A DNA stretch of 64,000 nt from a virus. The DNA lies in the IMG/VR virus record IMGVR_UViG_3300024264_001555, positions 21,248 to 85,247 of that record; one strand, given 5' to 3'. A model generated the notes under the pieces. The model had not been told where the DNA came from. It saw only the letters and a program-made list of their open reading frames with translations, and made no database searches. This document shows positions 18,038 through 26,144 of this stretch, one piece after another. The first letter of the stretch is position 1. Every line of letters begins with the position of its first letter. The translations under genes and the position numbers were made by a program.

Positions 18038-19310
18038 TAAGAGTGTCTCTAAATGTAACGTCTTGCGTTCTGATGCTTTCTATAAACATTATATTCTTTT
18101 TACCTCGTCTCCAACCATCTTTATAGTCAGTGTATTCTTCTTCAAACGTTTTGCGTTCAAGCATGTTTTCTAATGTTTCTTGGTACACACGAGTTTTGTG
18201 TGTAACTCTAGGCTTAATGTAGTCTAGTAGTTTGTGTATTTGCTCATCTAATACTTCTCTTGGCAAACACATAGGACTCATTAGAACACTAGGGTCAAAT
18301 GCAAATGTAATTTTAAAGTAACTCTTAACATCTAATTCTGTAACTACATCAAACATACGTTTCAAATCAAACAATCCCGGAGTTGTTAGTGTAACATCAA
18401 ATACTAATGCATCGTCTCCATACTTATTGATAAGAAACATGCCATCTTTGAAGTTTTGTAGCCACTCGTCCCATTTGAGTCCTGTTCTAATGTATTCGCC
18501 GACTTCGCCTACCCCGTCTATACTAGCACAAAGGTTAACACGTTTGAAGTTATCTAGCATGTCGTACAGTTTATAATTCTTGTAGTGTGTTCTGCTCAAG
18601 TTTGTATTATAACGTACAACTACGTCTTGGCTTTTTTCTTCGTCTACTAGCTGTTGCATAATACGCCAATGTATATCATACATAAGTGGCTCGCCGCCTA
18701 CCCAGTATAACTCCTCTACAATGCCTTTGTCAACTGCTGTTTGTAGTTCTGTTTCGAGAACTTCTTTTTGAAATGTAGCAATCTTCTTTCGTGTGTCTGG
18801 TTGCATCCATTTTTCACGTTTGTAGTTAACTACATTATGTTTAATCTTTTCAGTTTCCCAACTTGAACTAAGTTGTTCACCGCACATGCGACATTTAAAA
18901 TTACAAAGATTGCTTATACGATAATCAAAACTAATTGGTTGCATAGTTGTGTAGCCGTCTTCTTTTGTACTAGCTATTATGTCTTCGACTTTGTGCGGAA
19001 ATAGTGTATTAGTAAAATAGTTTTTGTATGTATGTAAATTTAATACTTGATTATTACACACATCGCACTGGCTTAGTTTTTCTCCGGCTAACATACGCTT
19101 ACGAATATCTTTCATATAATCGCTGTTCCAATGTTCTTCGAGTGTTATTGGATCAAATTCAGTGTTGTCTTTATCACCTGCATCTATATACTGCTTTTGA
19201 AAACTTGCATCTTCTCTACTAGCACAACACAACCTACGCTCGCCTTGCGGGCTAACGTAAGTATGTGTCCAGGGTGCTGTGCAAAAGTAAGGTCCAATTT
19301 TATCAGTCAT
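18000..19310 (-). CDS. Radical SAM protein with N-terminal auxiliary cluster (twitch/SPASM-like)
   Basis: 436 residues. FCTAPWTHTYVSPQGERRLCC (C10, C28/29) and CDVC (C82, C85) form the N-terminal ligand set; RISNLCNFKCRMCGEQ holds C136, C140 and C143, and YWVGGEPLMY is the GGEP motif. CASIDGVGEVGEYIRTG follows the shared pattern xSIDGxxxxxxYIRxG of the group. An 8-bp overlap with the upstream gene, and an overlap with the downstream start, indicate coupling. Confidence 0.88.
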   Translation of the reverse strand: MTDKIGPYFCTAPWTHTYVSPQGERRLCCASREDASFQKQYIDAGDKDNTEFDPITLEEHWNSDYMKDIRKRMLAGEKLSQCDVCNNQVLNLHTYKNYFTNTLFPHKVEDIIASTKEDGYTTMQPISFDYRISNLCNFKCRMCGEQLSSSWETEKIKHNVVNYKREKWMQPDTRKKIATFQKEVLETELQTAVDKGIVEELYWVGGEPLMYDIHWRIMQQLVDEEKSQDVVVRYNTNLSRTHYKNYKLYDMLDNFKRVNLCASIDGVGEVGEYIRTGLKWDEWLQNFKDGMFLINKYGDDALVFDVTLTTPGLFDLKRMFDVVTELDVKSYFKITFAFDPSVLMSPMCLPREVLDEQIHKLLDYIKPRVTHKTRVYQETLENMLERKTFEEEYTDYKDGWRRGKKNIMFIESIRTQDVTFRDTLSDAGKEWWDSIE

Positions 19311-20751
19311 ACGTTGCCAAAGGTATTTCTATGTTTTTATTATCAGGTTTTAATATCCAACCTTCTTTTTCTGCAAGTTCCATAATGCTTGCATCAGTAT
19401 CTGGAATACTATCGACCCAGTCTGTTAGTATTTTAGGAAATACACTTAGGCTTTTGTTTCTACGTACATCATACTGTGCATAGAATGTTTTAAAATCACG
19501 CCATAGTGTAGTAGGGTTACTTGTACGTCTATGCGGAGCATCTACAGTTACCAAGTAATCTATTAAACGTTCAATACTTGCTTTTTCAAACTCACTCCAG
19601 CCCGGCTTGTCTTTGTTAGCTTCATACCATGTTGACAATTTATTATGGCAATGATCCTTAATATGATTAGGCAATGCCAGCGGTGATTGAAAACTCGGAA
19701 AGCGTAATAAGTTTAAACTTACAGTTGGCGTTCTACTTTGTGTGAGCTCTTTTAGTTTGTAAACATCATCTAAGAATTCTGTAATACTAAACAAGCAAAG
19801 ACTGTTAATAGTCATCATAATGTGTACGCCTTTAGTATTTGCTTCTGTTAGTATACGTTTAATATTTTTAGTCCATTCGTCATAATCTAGTCCGTCACGA
19901 ATATAATCTGCTTGAGCACCTACTGCTTCACAACTAGTATACAACTCAAAGTGATTCATACCTTGTGTTTTCTCAATTAGCTTGTCTATAATAGCATCTT
20001 TAGCAATTAGATTGCTATTAATTGCAAAACGCATATCTGAATCTTGCTTATTAAACCAATCAAACAACTTCCAAGTGTTTCCGCTCATTAAAGGTTCGCC
20101 GCCAGTGATACGCAGTTCCTCTAAACTGTCTGCTAAACCATTATCCCACCATTTCCAAAACGCTTGAATGTAAGGATTATCGTCATCATCTTTGTAAGGT
20201 TGTGTCCAACTGCCGTCTTGTCTAAATGCACCAGCGCCATCACTTACTAAGTTTGTGTACTCGCCATTCTTTTTAATATCTTTAGCCCACGTAGTTGAGA
20301 AACTTGCATTGCAATAACTACATGCTAAGTTACACGTTCTATCAAAAGCAATCTCAAATGTTTTTAGATTAACATTCTCATGATGATCCATATCATATGC
20401 ACGTTGTAACTCTTCATCAGAATAGATAATGCTTTTAAAGGTTCTGTCACTGACAGCATCCTTTTTCATATCTTCCATTTTCCAACAATACTCGCACTCA
20501 GCTGGGCGTTCACCTGTCTGCATTTGGCGGCGCATTTCTTTTTTATGCTTGGTATTATGAATAGCAGTGTAGTCTGCTTCTACTTCTACTAATGGAATTT
20601 TATGTGCAGGCGGGTGATGACAACTAGCAGTTGTACCACTACCAAGCCAGGTAGTAGCGTTAAACCACTTGGCTCCGCAGAAACTCTTACTTTTATTGTC
20701 TAATACTCTATCACGATACTGTTGTAACGTTTCATCAGTCTTCTTTGGCAT
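19303..20751 (-). CDS. Radical SAM protein, CHH-variant N-terminal domain
   Basis: 482 residues. The core reads AFDRTCNLACSYCNAS (C140, C144, C147) and RITGGEPLMS. Its N-terminal set departs from the others: FCGAKWFN (C25), then ASCHHPPAHKIPL (C44 followed by two His) in place of CC, then CEYC (C86, C89). The following gene has the same CHHP.AHKIPL element, so it is a conserved subtype and not a decayed copy. A His ligand or a changed substrate pocket is possible. It overlaps its neighbours by 8 and 17 bp. Confidence 0.87.
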   Translation of the reverse strand: MPKKTDETLQQYRDRVLDNKSKSFCGAKWFNATTWLGSGTTASCHHPPAHKIPLVEVEADYTAIHNTKHKKEMRRQMQTGERPAECEYCWKMEDMKKDAVSDRTFKSIIYSDEELQRAYDMDHHENVNLKTFEIAFDRTCNLACSYCNASFSTTWAKDIKKNGEYTNLVSDGAGAFRQDGSWTQPYKDDDDNPYIQAFWKWWDNGLADSLEELRITGGEPLMSGNTWKLFDWFNKQDSDMRFAINSNLIAKDAIIDKLIEKTQGMNHFELYTSCEAVGAQADYIRDGLDYDEWTKNIKRILTEANTKGVHIMMTINSLCLFSITEFLDDVYKLKELTQSRTPTVSLNLLRFPSFQSPLALPNHIKDHCHNKLSTWYEANKDKPGWSEFEKASIERLIDYLVTVDAPHRRTSNPTTLWRDFKTFYAQYDVRRNKSLSVFPKILTDWVDSIPDTDASIMELAEKEGWILKPDNKNIEIPLATYD

Positions 20752-22117
20752 TCCATTCCTCTAATAAATGTGTATACTGTGGAAATATTTCTGCAAAATC
20801 TTTATTTCTTCTTTTGTCGTACGCTTGTATGTATCTTACAAAGTCTTCTCTGTGTTCCACTGTTGGTTCTGAGGTTCTTAAATAATCACAAAATCTTTGT
20901 ATTTGATCAAACTCTTCTAAATATATTCTAGCATACTTTTCTTTAGTATAATATTTTAACCAACTTTTGCAAAGTGTTTCAATAGTGTTAGCAGTCTTTA
21001 CACGTTGTTCTTTATCGAGCAAAGTACATTGAAGATGCGGAGGCCAATGCATAATATTAATACTCAACGGCACTCTATTACACTCAAAACTAGTATTATA
21101 AAGTTTACGCAAATCCATTACCGTCATAATAAAGTCGACGAATGTAGGCAAGCTAAGAATGTTAATTGTTGTCATAATTGCAACTGTGCTTTTTGTTTCA
21201 GAAAGCAAACGCTCTATGTTTTTAACCCAATCATAGTATACTAATCCGTCTCTAGCATATTCCGCCTGGCGGCCTGTGCTTTCAAGACTAGTGTATATGT
21301 CAACTTTAACTCCTACTTTTGCAAGTTTGTTAACTTTTAAAATTAGTTTGTCAATTAGTTTATCTTCTACACATCCGTTTGTATTAATGGAAATGTCTAA
21401 ACCTTTGCGTGGATTTTCTATTAGATAATCTAGAAGCTTCCAGGTATCTTTTGACATAGTAGGCTCGCCGCCTGTGATACGCAACACTTTTAAATGCGGT
21501 AATGCATCAGGAAACCATTTCCAAAATGCTTCTACATAAGGATTATGTTCTCTATTAGGTATTGGCATCTTACCAGACTCTTTTAAATAGTCTAGATTAT
21601 GCGAACCGTGCTTGGTTGGATATTCTCCGTGTTGCTTTACGTCTTCCATCCACTTGCTACTAATCTCAGGTGAACAGTATGCACAAGCAAAGTTACAAGC
21701 ATTACTAAATGATACTTCTAAGTAACTTGGGTACACATCGTCTTGTGGATTGCTTTTAGCAATATCTTCAAATCTATCCCAGGCCCAAGAGTCACTTGTT
21801 TTATAATGTCTATCACTAAAATAGTTTTTATCTAAGTCTTCAATTTTCCAACAGTATCCGCACTCCTTAGGACGCTCACCTTTAAGCATCTTAGCACGTT
21901 GTTCTTTTTTAAACTTACTGTTGTGTAGTGCCGCTGGATTTGCTTCAATTTCGTGCAACGGAATCTTATGTGGAGCAGGATGATGACAACTGTGATTGTA
22001 ACCGTTTTGTAATAGTAGCGTAGTTTGTAACCATTTAGCCGTACAGAATGAACAACTTACATTGTTTATCTTTTCACGTTTTTCTTCTAGTACTTGTATA
22101 CGCTGTTCATTACTCAT
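20735..22117 (-). CDS. Radical SAM protein, CHH-variant N-terminal domain (tandem paralogue)
   Basis: 460 residues, a tandem paralogue of the next gene. FCTAKWLQ (C25), NHSCHHPAPHKIPL (C44, H45, H46) and CGYC (C86, C89) align with it position for position; the core is FSNACNFACAYCSPEISS (C141, C145, C148) and RITGGEPTMS. Both keep a long acidic insert with WMEDVKQHGEYP or WAKDIKKNGEYT after the core motif. It is the first radical SAM gene read from the promoter at 26,109-26,137. Confidence 0.87.
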   Translation of the reverse strand: MSNEQRIQVLEEKREKINNVSCSFCTAKWLQTTLLLQNGYNHSCHHPAPHKIPLHEIEANPAALHNSKFKKEQRAKMLKGERPKECGYCWKIEDLDKNYFSDRHYKTSDSWAWDRFEDIAKSNPQDDVYPSYLEVSFSNACNFACAYCSPEISSKWMEDVKQHGEYPTKHGSHNLDYLKESGKMPIPNREHNPYVEAFWKWFPDALPHLKVLRITGGEPTMSKDTWKLLDYLIENPRKGLDISINTNGCVEDKLIDKLILKVNKLAKVGVKVDIYTSLESTGRQAEYARDGLVYYDWVKNIERLLSETKSTVAIMTTINILSLPTFVDFIMTVMDLRKLYNTSFECNRVPLSINIMHWPPHLQCTLLDKEQRVKTANTIETLCKSWLKYYTKEKYARIYLEEFDQIQRFCDYLRTSEPTVEHREDFVRYIQAYDKRRNKDFAEIFPQYTHLLEEWNAKED

Positions 22118-22611
22118 AATGTATATTTAAAATTCTGTGTTGTATTGCTAATAGCAATTTGTTTTGCACCATTACGTATGTGAAAGTGTGTTGCCATTGG
22201 CGTTAACGGTGATAGGGTTACTAGTGTTTCAATATCATCACGAGACTTCATTAAGTCGCCTATTTTGTGTATTATCTCTTTACCAGCGCCACGCTTACGA
22301 CTCCATACTGTATAAGCAACTGCCGTATTAACATCATTTTTAAAATGAGCATTTTGACTCATTAAGTCTAACTCTTTTACACTTTTAGGTACATCATTAG
22401 TATATGCAATGCAGATAATACCTTCAATTTCATTTTCGTGCTTTAGTCCGTATATCTTACGTCCATAACTAGTACGCCATTCTACATCAAGCTCTGGACG
22501 TACTGGATCTTCTGTTACATCAATATCATCTAGCTCTACTAGTTCTGTTTTCTTTACCCAGCCAAAAAAGTTGTCAATTGACGCTTTAAATTTTTTTACA
22601 TTTAAATTCAT
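22114..22611 (-). CDS. GNAT-family N-acetyltransferase-like protein
   Basis: 165 residues. The GNAT core appears as IEGIICIAYTND (beta4 region), NTAVAYTVWSRKRGAGKEIIHKIGDL (motif A, acetyl-CoA pyrophosphate loop R/K-x-x-G-x-G/A) and ETLVTLSPLTPMATHFHIRNGAKQI (motif B). The N-terminal 45 residues are charged and not part of the fold. Acetylation of an amino sugar or amino acid would suit the sugar-transferase neighbours, but this is inferred. ATGA overlaps at both ends. Confidence 0.62.
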   Translation of the reverse strand: MNLNVKKFKASIDNFFGWVKKTELVELDDIDVTEDPVRPELDVEWRTSYGRKIYGLKHENEIEGIICIAYTNDVPKSVKELDLMSQNAHFKNDVNTAVAYTVWSRKRGAGKEIIHKIGDLMKSRDDIETLVTLSPLTPMATHFHIRNGAKQIAISNTTQNFKYTL

Positions 22612-23507
22612 TTTGCTCTTCTTAGTATCCTTGCACTATTTTGATAGACTTGTTTAAAAAATTTGCTTTGTTCTGCGTCTAAAGGTTTAGTAGAAATATC
22701 AACTCCGGTACCTTTAAGTATTTCTAAACCTAAACGTTCTGCTTCTTCTTTTGGATCAACATCTTTTACTTCTGTTTCCCAAAAGTTGTTTAGCCATTCA
22801 AAGTCACGCACGTTAGCATAGTCCCATGGTGTACAGTTTGTTAGATAACAACCTTGTCGTGCGCCTAGTATACTCCATATACCATTTTTAACATCAGCAC
22901 CTACTTGACTCCATATTAAAAGCCTATCATAGTTTTGCCACCATACTTTACGCAAGTCTTCTACTTTAGCACCTTGATCCAAACTCATCTTAACACCTTC
23001 TCTAAATCCAGCTCGCCAGGCTTGCCAAGGTGTTTCGTTTGTGTAGGATACACTAAAGTTTTCGTTGAACTGATAGTACTTGTCGTCAAAGCAAAATTCT
23101 ACTTTGCCGCGTTCGTCGCCGTCTTCTGAATGTTCATGTGTCTTCATATTGTGTACAAACTTACGTGTCCACATTTTTAATCCGCCGTTGCCGTACATTA
23201 GTCCGTTAACATGTAACTTACCGCACCAACTAAACACATGGTCTGCTGACAGCCCTAACGATTCGTAATCAACTACTTGATTTAAAAACTCTGGATCAAC
23301 AATATTATCTGCATCTACAGTAACAAAGTATTCTGTTTCACTTAAATCTGCACAAGCTTTGTGAGCTGCATCACTGCCGTGTACACCATGCACACGTTTT
23401 GCCCACGGTACTTTACTACACAAGTCTGCATAATTTTTTTCTGCGTTAGGCTCGTCGTAACTAAGAAAGATAATATCTTGATCAATTATTTTAATTTTAT
23501 TAGGCAT
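22608..23507 (-). CDS. GT-A glycosyltransferase-like protein
   Basis: 299 residues. IIFLSYDEPNAEKNY at the start, WAKRVHGVHGSDAAH, then YFVTVDADNIVDPEF (DAD at residues 65-67) fit a GT-A nucleotide-sugar transferase with a metal-binding DxD. MYGNGGLKMW follows, matching YGYGGIKLF in the 644-residue protein at 12382-14316, whose C-terminal domain is its paralogue. The product is unknown. The stop overlaps the next start (ATGA), and its own start shares one base with the preceding stop. Confidence 0.7.
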   Translation of the reverse strand: MPNKIKIIDQDIIFLSYDEPNAEKNYADLCSKVPWAKRVHGVHGSDAAHKACADLSETEYFVTVDADNIVDPEFLNQVVDYESLGLSADHVFSWCGKLHVNGLMYGNGGLKMWTRKFVHNMKTHEHSEDGDERGKVEFCFDDKYYQFNENFSVSYTNETPWQAWRAGFREGVKMSLDQGAKVEDLRKVWWQNYDRLLIWSQVGADVKNGIWSILGARQGCYLTNCTPWDYANVRDFEWLNNFWETEVKDVDPKEEAERLGLEILKGTGVDISTKPLDAEQSKFFKQVYQNSARILRRAK

Positions 23508-24073
23508 TAGTTCTCCATAATATGACTATAATTTTCAAAGACCTTACCACAGTATACACTCACATCAGTCCTCTGAGCAACCTCTTTATTAGTATTTTTT
23601 ATTATGCACTCGTCTTTATAAAGCAATTCAGAAAACTCAACAACTAGTGTGTCAAGTAATACATTAGGATCATCTTCGTCTGTGACAAATAGTGTATGCG
23701 ATTTATCTTTATAATATGATGTGCTTGTTAACAAAGATTTTAAATCGTCTGTTAATTTTGCTTTCCATACTCCGTTTCTAGGGTCTTGTAGAATAATAAA
23801 GTTTAGTCTTTCGCTAATAAGAGTTTTAGACAATTGTAAAATACTTCTGTCAACATCAAAGTCTTCTAATGATGTATGCCTAAATTTCATTACATAGTTT
23901 GCATCTGCAGAATCGCTTGGGACTACAAGATAGTCTTTAAACTCTTTTTTACAATTTGCAAAATCTTGTACTAAATATTTTTCTATTTCTATGTATAAGG
24001 AAGACTCGTCAAGTACATTGCCAACTTTTAAAATTGTACCGTCTTCTCTAAAGTTAAGATAATACTTTTGCAT
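23507..24073 (-). CDS. Hypothetical protein
   Basis: 188 residues, not recognised. It has an alternating hydrophobic/charged sequence with no membrane segment or Cys-rich motif. LNFIILQDPRNGVWKAKL and SHTLFVTDEDDPNVLLDTLVVEF suggest an alpha/beta fold. It sits between glycosyltransferase-like genes, overlapping the upstream one by 20 bp, which makes it very likely expressed. A role as partner or accessory to the transferases is only a guess from position. Confidence 0.6.
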   Translation of the reverse strand: MQKYYLNFREDGTILKVGNVLDESSLYIEIEKYLVQDFANCKKEFKDYLVVPSDSADANYVMKFRHTSLEDFDVDRSILQLSKTLISERLNFIILQDPRNGVWKAKLTDDLKSLLTSTSYYKDKSHTLFVTDEDDPNVLLDTLVVEFSELLYKDECIIKNTNKEVAQRTDVSVYCGKVFENYSHIMEN

Positions 24074-24893
24074 CTTTTAATTTCTCTATTATTTTATCTG
24101 TTAAAAAATTGTCTTCTACGTAATGAAGTATTCCGGTTTGTGCAAAATTACCTAACACTAAACTTCCATCATTTCGATAGTACTTTCCTATTACATTAGT
24201 CCATTGTTCAGGAACATATTGCCAAGCTTGTGTATGCGTCTTCATGTGGGTAAACGTTATATAACTATCTGCATTTGTTATTTGTTTTTCATTGCCTAAA
24301 ATTTTACTAGCAATTGCTGCACACAAATCGATACTGCACCATTTTTGATAACGCTCTTTTGCATATTTACTGTAAAATAATTCCCAGTTATTAACTATAA
24401 TCTCTAGTAGTGTATAGAATTCTTTTGCAGTATTGCCTTTTTTAAAATAATGTAATGCGCTATATAGATTAGGAAGGTTATTAGCATCAAATGTTTTTCT
24501 ATAATACCGAGAAGTTACTGTTTCTTGTCTATACGTTTGTACATTGCTAGTAAAAAACAATTCATACTTATCTAGCTCTTTCCACCAGTGCGTTATGTCA
24601 CTTAGTATAAGCATGTCTGCTTCCAATACAATCGTTTGCTCGTACGGACTAGCATGATAAACTTTCCAACGATTTTCTATTTTCCAGTTACTAGTTTCTG
24701 CACTATCTGTCCACGGAATCGGAATAATCTGATCAAACACTTTTTGCCATTCTTTTGGAATTGTGTCATTTGTAATAAGACTAATTTTTTGATTACGATT
24801 GTACTTGTGTAAACTTAAGGCGAGAGCATATGCCTGGCGAACATAATCTGTTGTGCTATTGTTTTGTGCAAGTAAACAAAATCCTTTACTCAT
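24054..24893 (-). CDS. Glycosyltransferase-like protein (nucleotide-diphospho-sugar transferase fold)
   Basis: 279 residues. FCLLAQNNSTTDYVRQAYALALSLHKYN is the first Rossmann strand-helix of a GT8-like fold; TIVLEADMLILSDI places ExD (EAD, residues 91-93) where the DxD metal site is normally found. ALHYFKKGNTAKEFYTLLEIIVNNW and a late TGILHYV fit the family. It is a tandem paralogue of the next gene upstream (24886-25740), which has a canonical DTD. The acceptor is unknown. The 8-bp overlap and shared opening (FAQNN/LAQNN) point to duplication. Confidence 0.65.
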   Translation of the reverse strand: MSKGFCLLAQNNSTTDYVRQAYALALSLHKYNRNQKISLITNDTIPKEWQKVFDQIIPIPWTDSAETSNWKIENRWKVYHASPYEQTIVLEADMLILSDITHWWKELDKYELFFTSNVQTYRQETVTSRYYRKTFDANNLPNLYSALHYFKKGNTAKEFYTLLEIIVNNWELFYSKYAKERYQKWCSIDLCAAIASKILGNEKQITNADSYITFTHMKTHTQAWQYVPEQWTNVIGKYYRNDGSLVLGNFAQTGILHYVEDNFLTDKIIEKLKDAKVLS

Positions 24894-25740
24894 TTTTTAA
24901 CACCTCACTAATTGCTCTATCAAGACTAAACTTGTTCATAATATGTATACTAGCATCCTTTACAGATGCAGCAATATAATGTCCTTTCCAGTCTTTTTTG
25001 TCTAATAGAAACACATAATCTTCGTCTTCCATTTTTATTAAGACATCCATATCAGTAGTAAACCAAAGATTGCCTGGCGGCTGTTTTGGCCAGTTTGTTT
25101 TTTGATTTCCATTCATAAGGTGTATAGCAATACTAAAACTAAAATCGTTTCTGTACATCTTATCAGGTATCTGATATACTAATCTATAATACAACCAATT
25201 TTCTTTAATGTGTGTAACTAAATTAAAAAATAATTCTGTTTGTTCTGTTTTTTTAAAATAAAATAATGTTGCCCAGTACATGTCAATACTTCTATCACTA
25301 ATTTTATTAAATGAAGTATTTCTTTCCGGGTTAACATCTGTAATATCTTTAACAATTAAAAAATCTTCAGCAGTGTCAAATGTATGCAACAACTGATTAT
25401 TGCCTATTATAAAGTCAGTGTCCATTACAATAGTTTCGTCGTATGGCGTAATGTCATACACTGTTGTTCTATTGTGATTTCTCCACTCTAAGTTTCTGTT
25501 ACTCATAGTACCGTCTTGATAGACACGCTTTTGCGAACATTCTTCCCAATCTAAATTTATTACATTATCAATATATTTAGAATAGTATGGATATTTTTCA
25601 TAAAGGTACTTAGGCGTATCTGTAGCAATAGTTACTGATAGTCCTAAATGTTTTTTAATTTTCTTTGCGCAAAATAGTGCTTGTTTAATATAGTCAATAG
25701 TATGATTGTTTTGCGCAAATAAAAGTACGCCGCGACTCAT
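24886..25740 (-). CDS. Glycosyltransferase-like protein (DTD motif)
   Basis: 284 residues. GVLLFAQNNHTIDYIKQALFCAKKIKKHLGLSVTIATD opens the fold; DETIVMDTDFIIGN contains DTD (residues 107-109), the expected metal and nucleotide-sugar site. WATLFYFKKTEQTELFFNLVTHIKENW parallels its neighbour. It follows the 115-residue gene by a 4-bp overlap and is the second gene of the operon. It has no signal or membrane segment, so it is a soluble enzyme. Confidence 0.66.
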   Translation of the reverse strand: MSRGVLLFAQNNHTIDYIKQALFCAKKIKKHLGLSVTIATDTPKYLYEKYPYYSKYIDNVINLDWEECSQKRVYQDGTMSNRNLEWRNHNRTTVYDITPYDETIVMDTDFIIGNNQLLHTFDTAEDFLIVKDITDVNPERNTSFNKISDRSIDMYWATLFYFKKTEQTELFFNLVTHIKENWLYYRLVYQIPDKMYRNDFSFSIAIHLMNGNQKTNWPKQPPGNLWFTTDMDVLIKMEDEDYVFLLDKKDWKGHYIAASVKDASIHIMNKFSLDRAISEVLKNE

Positions 25741-26084
25741 ATGTTAATTAAACCTTCAATTGTCCTATTTGTTTTTATCTCGTTGTATTTGTCTAAATAC
25801 TGATTAGTTGTAGTAAAATAAATATCAAGAATGTCGTCTAGAAACTTTTTCAAATCTGTTACTTCAATAGGCGTTTCGTTATCATCAATGAGTACCGCAG
25901 TAGGTTGTTGATTATTTACAAGTGTTTGACAAAATGTAATCAATTCTCTGTTAACTGCAAATTTACCACCATTAATATAATGAACACAATCTTCTAAAAA
26001 TTGTTCTCTTATAATGCGTTTTTGATTATTTAGAGTTGTCATGTAATTCGAAAACTCTAATGCTTTTGCTAATCTTTCATCCAT
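25737..26084 (-). CDS. Small hypothetical protein, first gene of the modification operon
   Basis: 115 residues, mainly helical by sequence (AKALEFSNYMTTLNNQKRI, TDLKKFLDDILDIYF). Not recognised with certainty; size and place after fibre genes would suit a virion or fibre-associated protein or an assembly factor. The start at 26084 has GGAGA eight to nine bases upstream and sits 25 bp downstream of the -10 of a consensus promoter, so it leads the transcript that carries the transferases and radical SAM genes. Confidence 0.6.
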   Translation of the reverse strand: MDERLAKALEFSNYMTTLNNQKRIIREQFLEDCVHYINGGKFAVNRELITFCQTLVNNQQPTAVLIDDNETPIEVTDLKKFLDDILDIYFTTTNQYLDKYNEIKTNRTIEGLINI

Positions 26085-26108
26085 ACGAAATCTCCAAGTA
26101 TACTATTA

Positions 26109-26137
26109 ATTATATACTCAGTTAATAATTATGTCAA
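26109..26137 (-). promoter_or_regulatory. Consensus sigma-70 promoter for the minus-strand modification operon
   Basis: The minus strand has TTGACA (26137-26132), exactly 17 bp, then TATAAT (26114-26109), a perfect match to the housekeeping-sigma consensus. Transcription should start near 26,101, giving a short leader before the ATG at 26084. The same perfect arrangement precedes gp55 and gp47, so this is a phage early or middle promoter type. It lies just past the end of the last fibre gene (26145). Confidence 0.85.
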
Positions 26138-26144
26138 GAGTTGA

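Noticed and set aside
5375-26084. A ribosomally made peptide (RiPP) cluster with a short precursor gene
   Set aside because: Twitch/SPASM radical SAM proteins often modify peptides, but no small Cys- or repeat-rich precursor frame, transporter or protease gene was seen in the operon. It cannot be excluded if the precursor is elsewhere.
26085-26144. Factor-independent terminator between the last fibre gene and the modification operon
   Set aside because: No GC-rich hairpin with a U tract is visible; the gap is filled by the sigma-70 promoter, so late read-through into the operon is likely.
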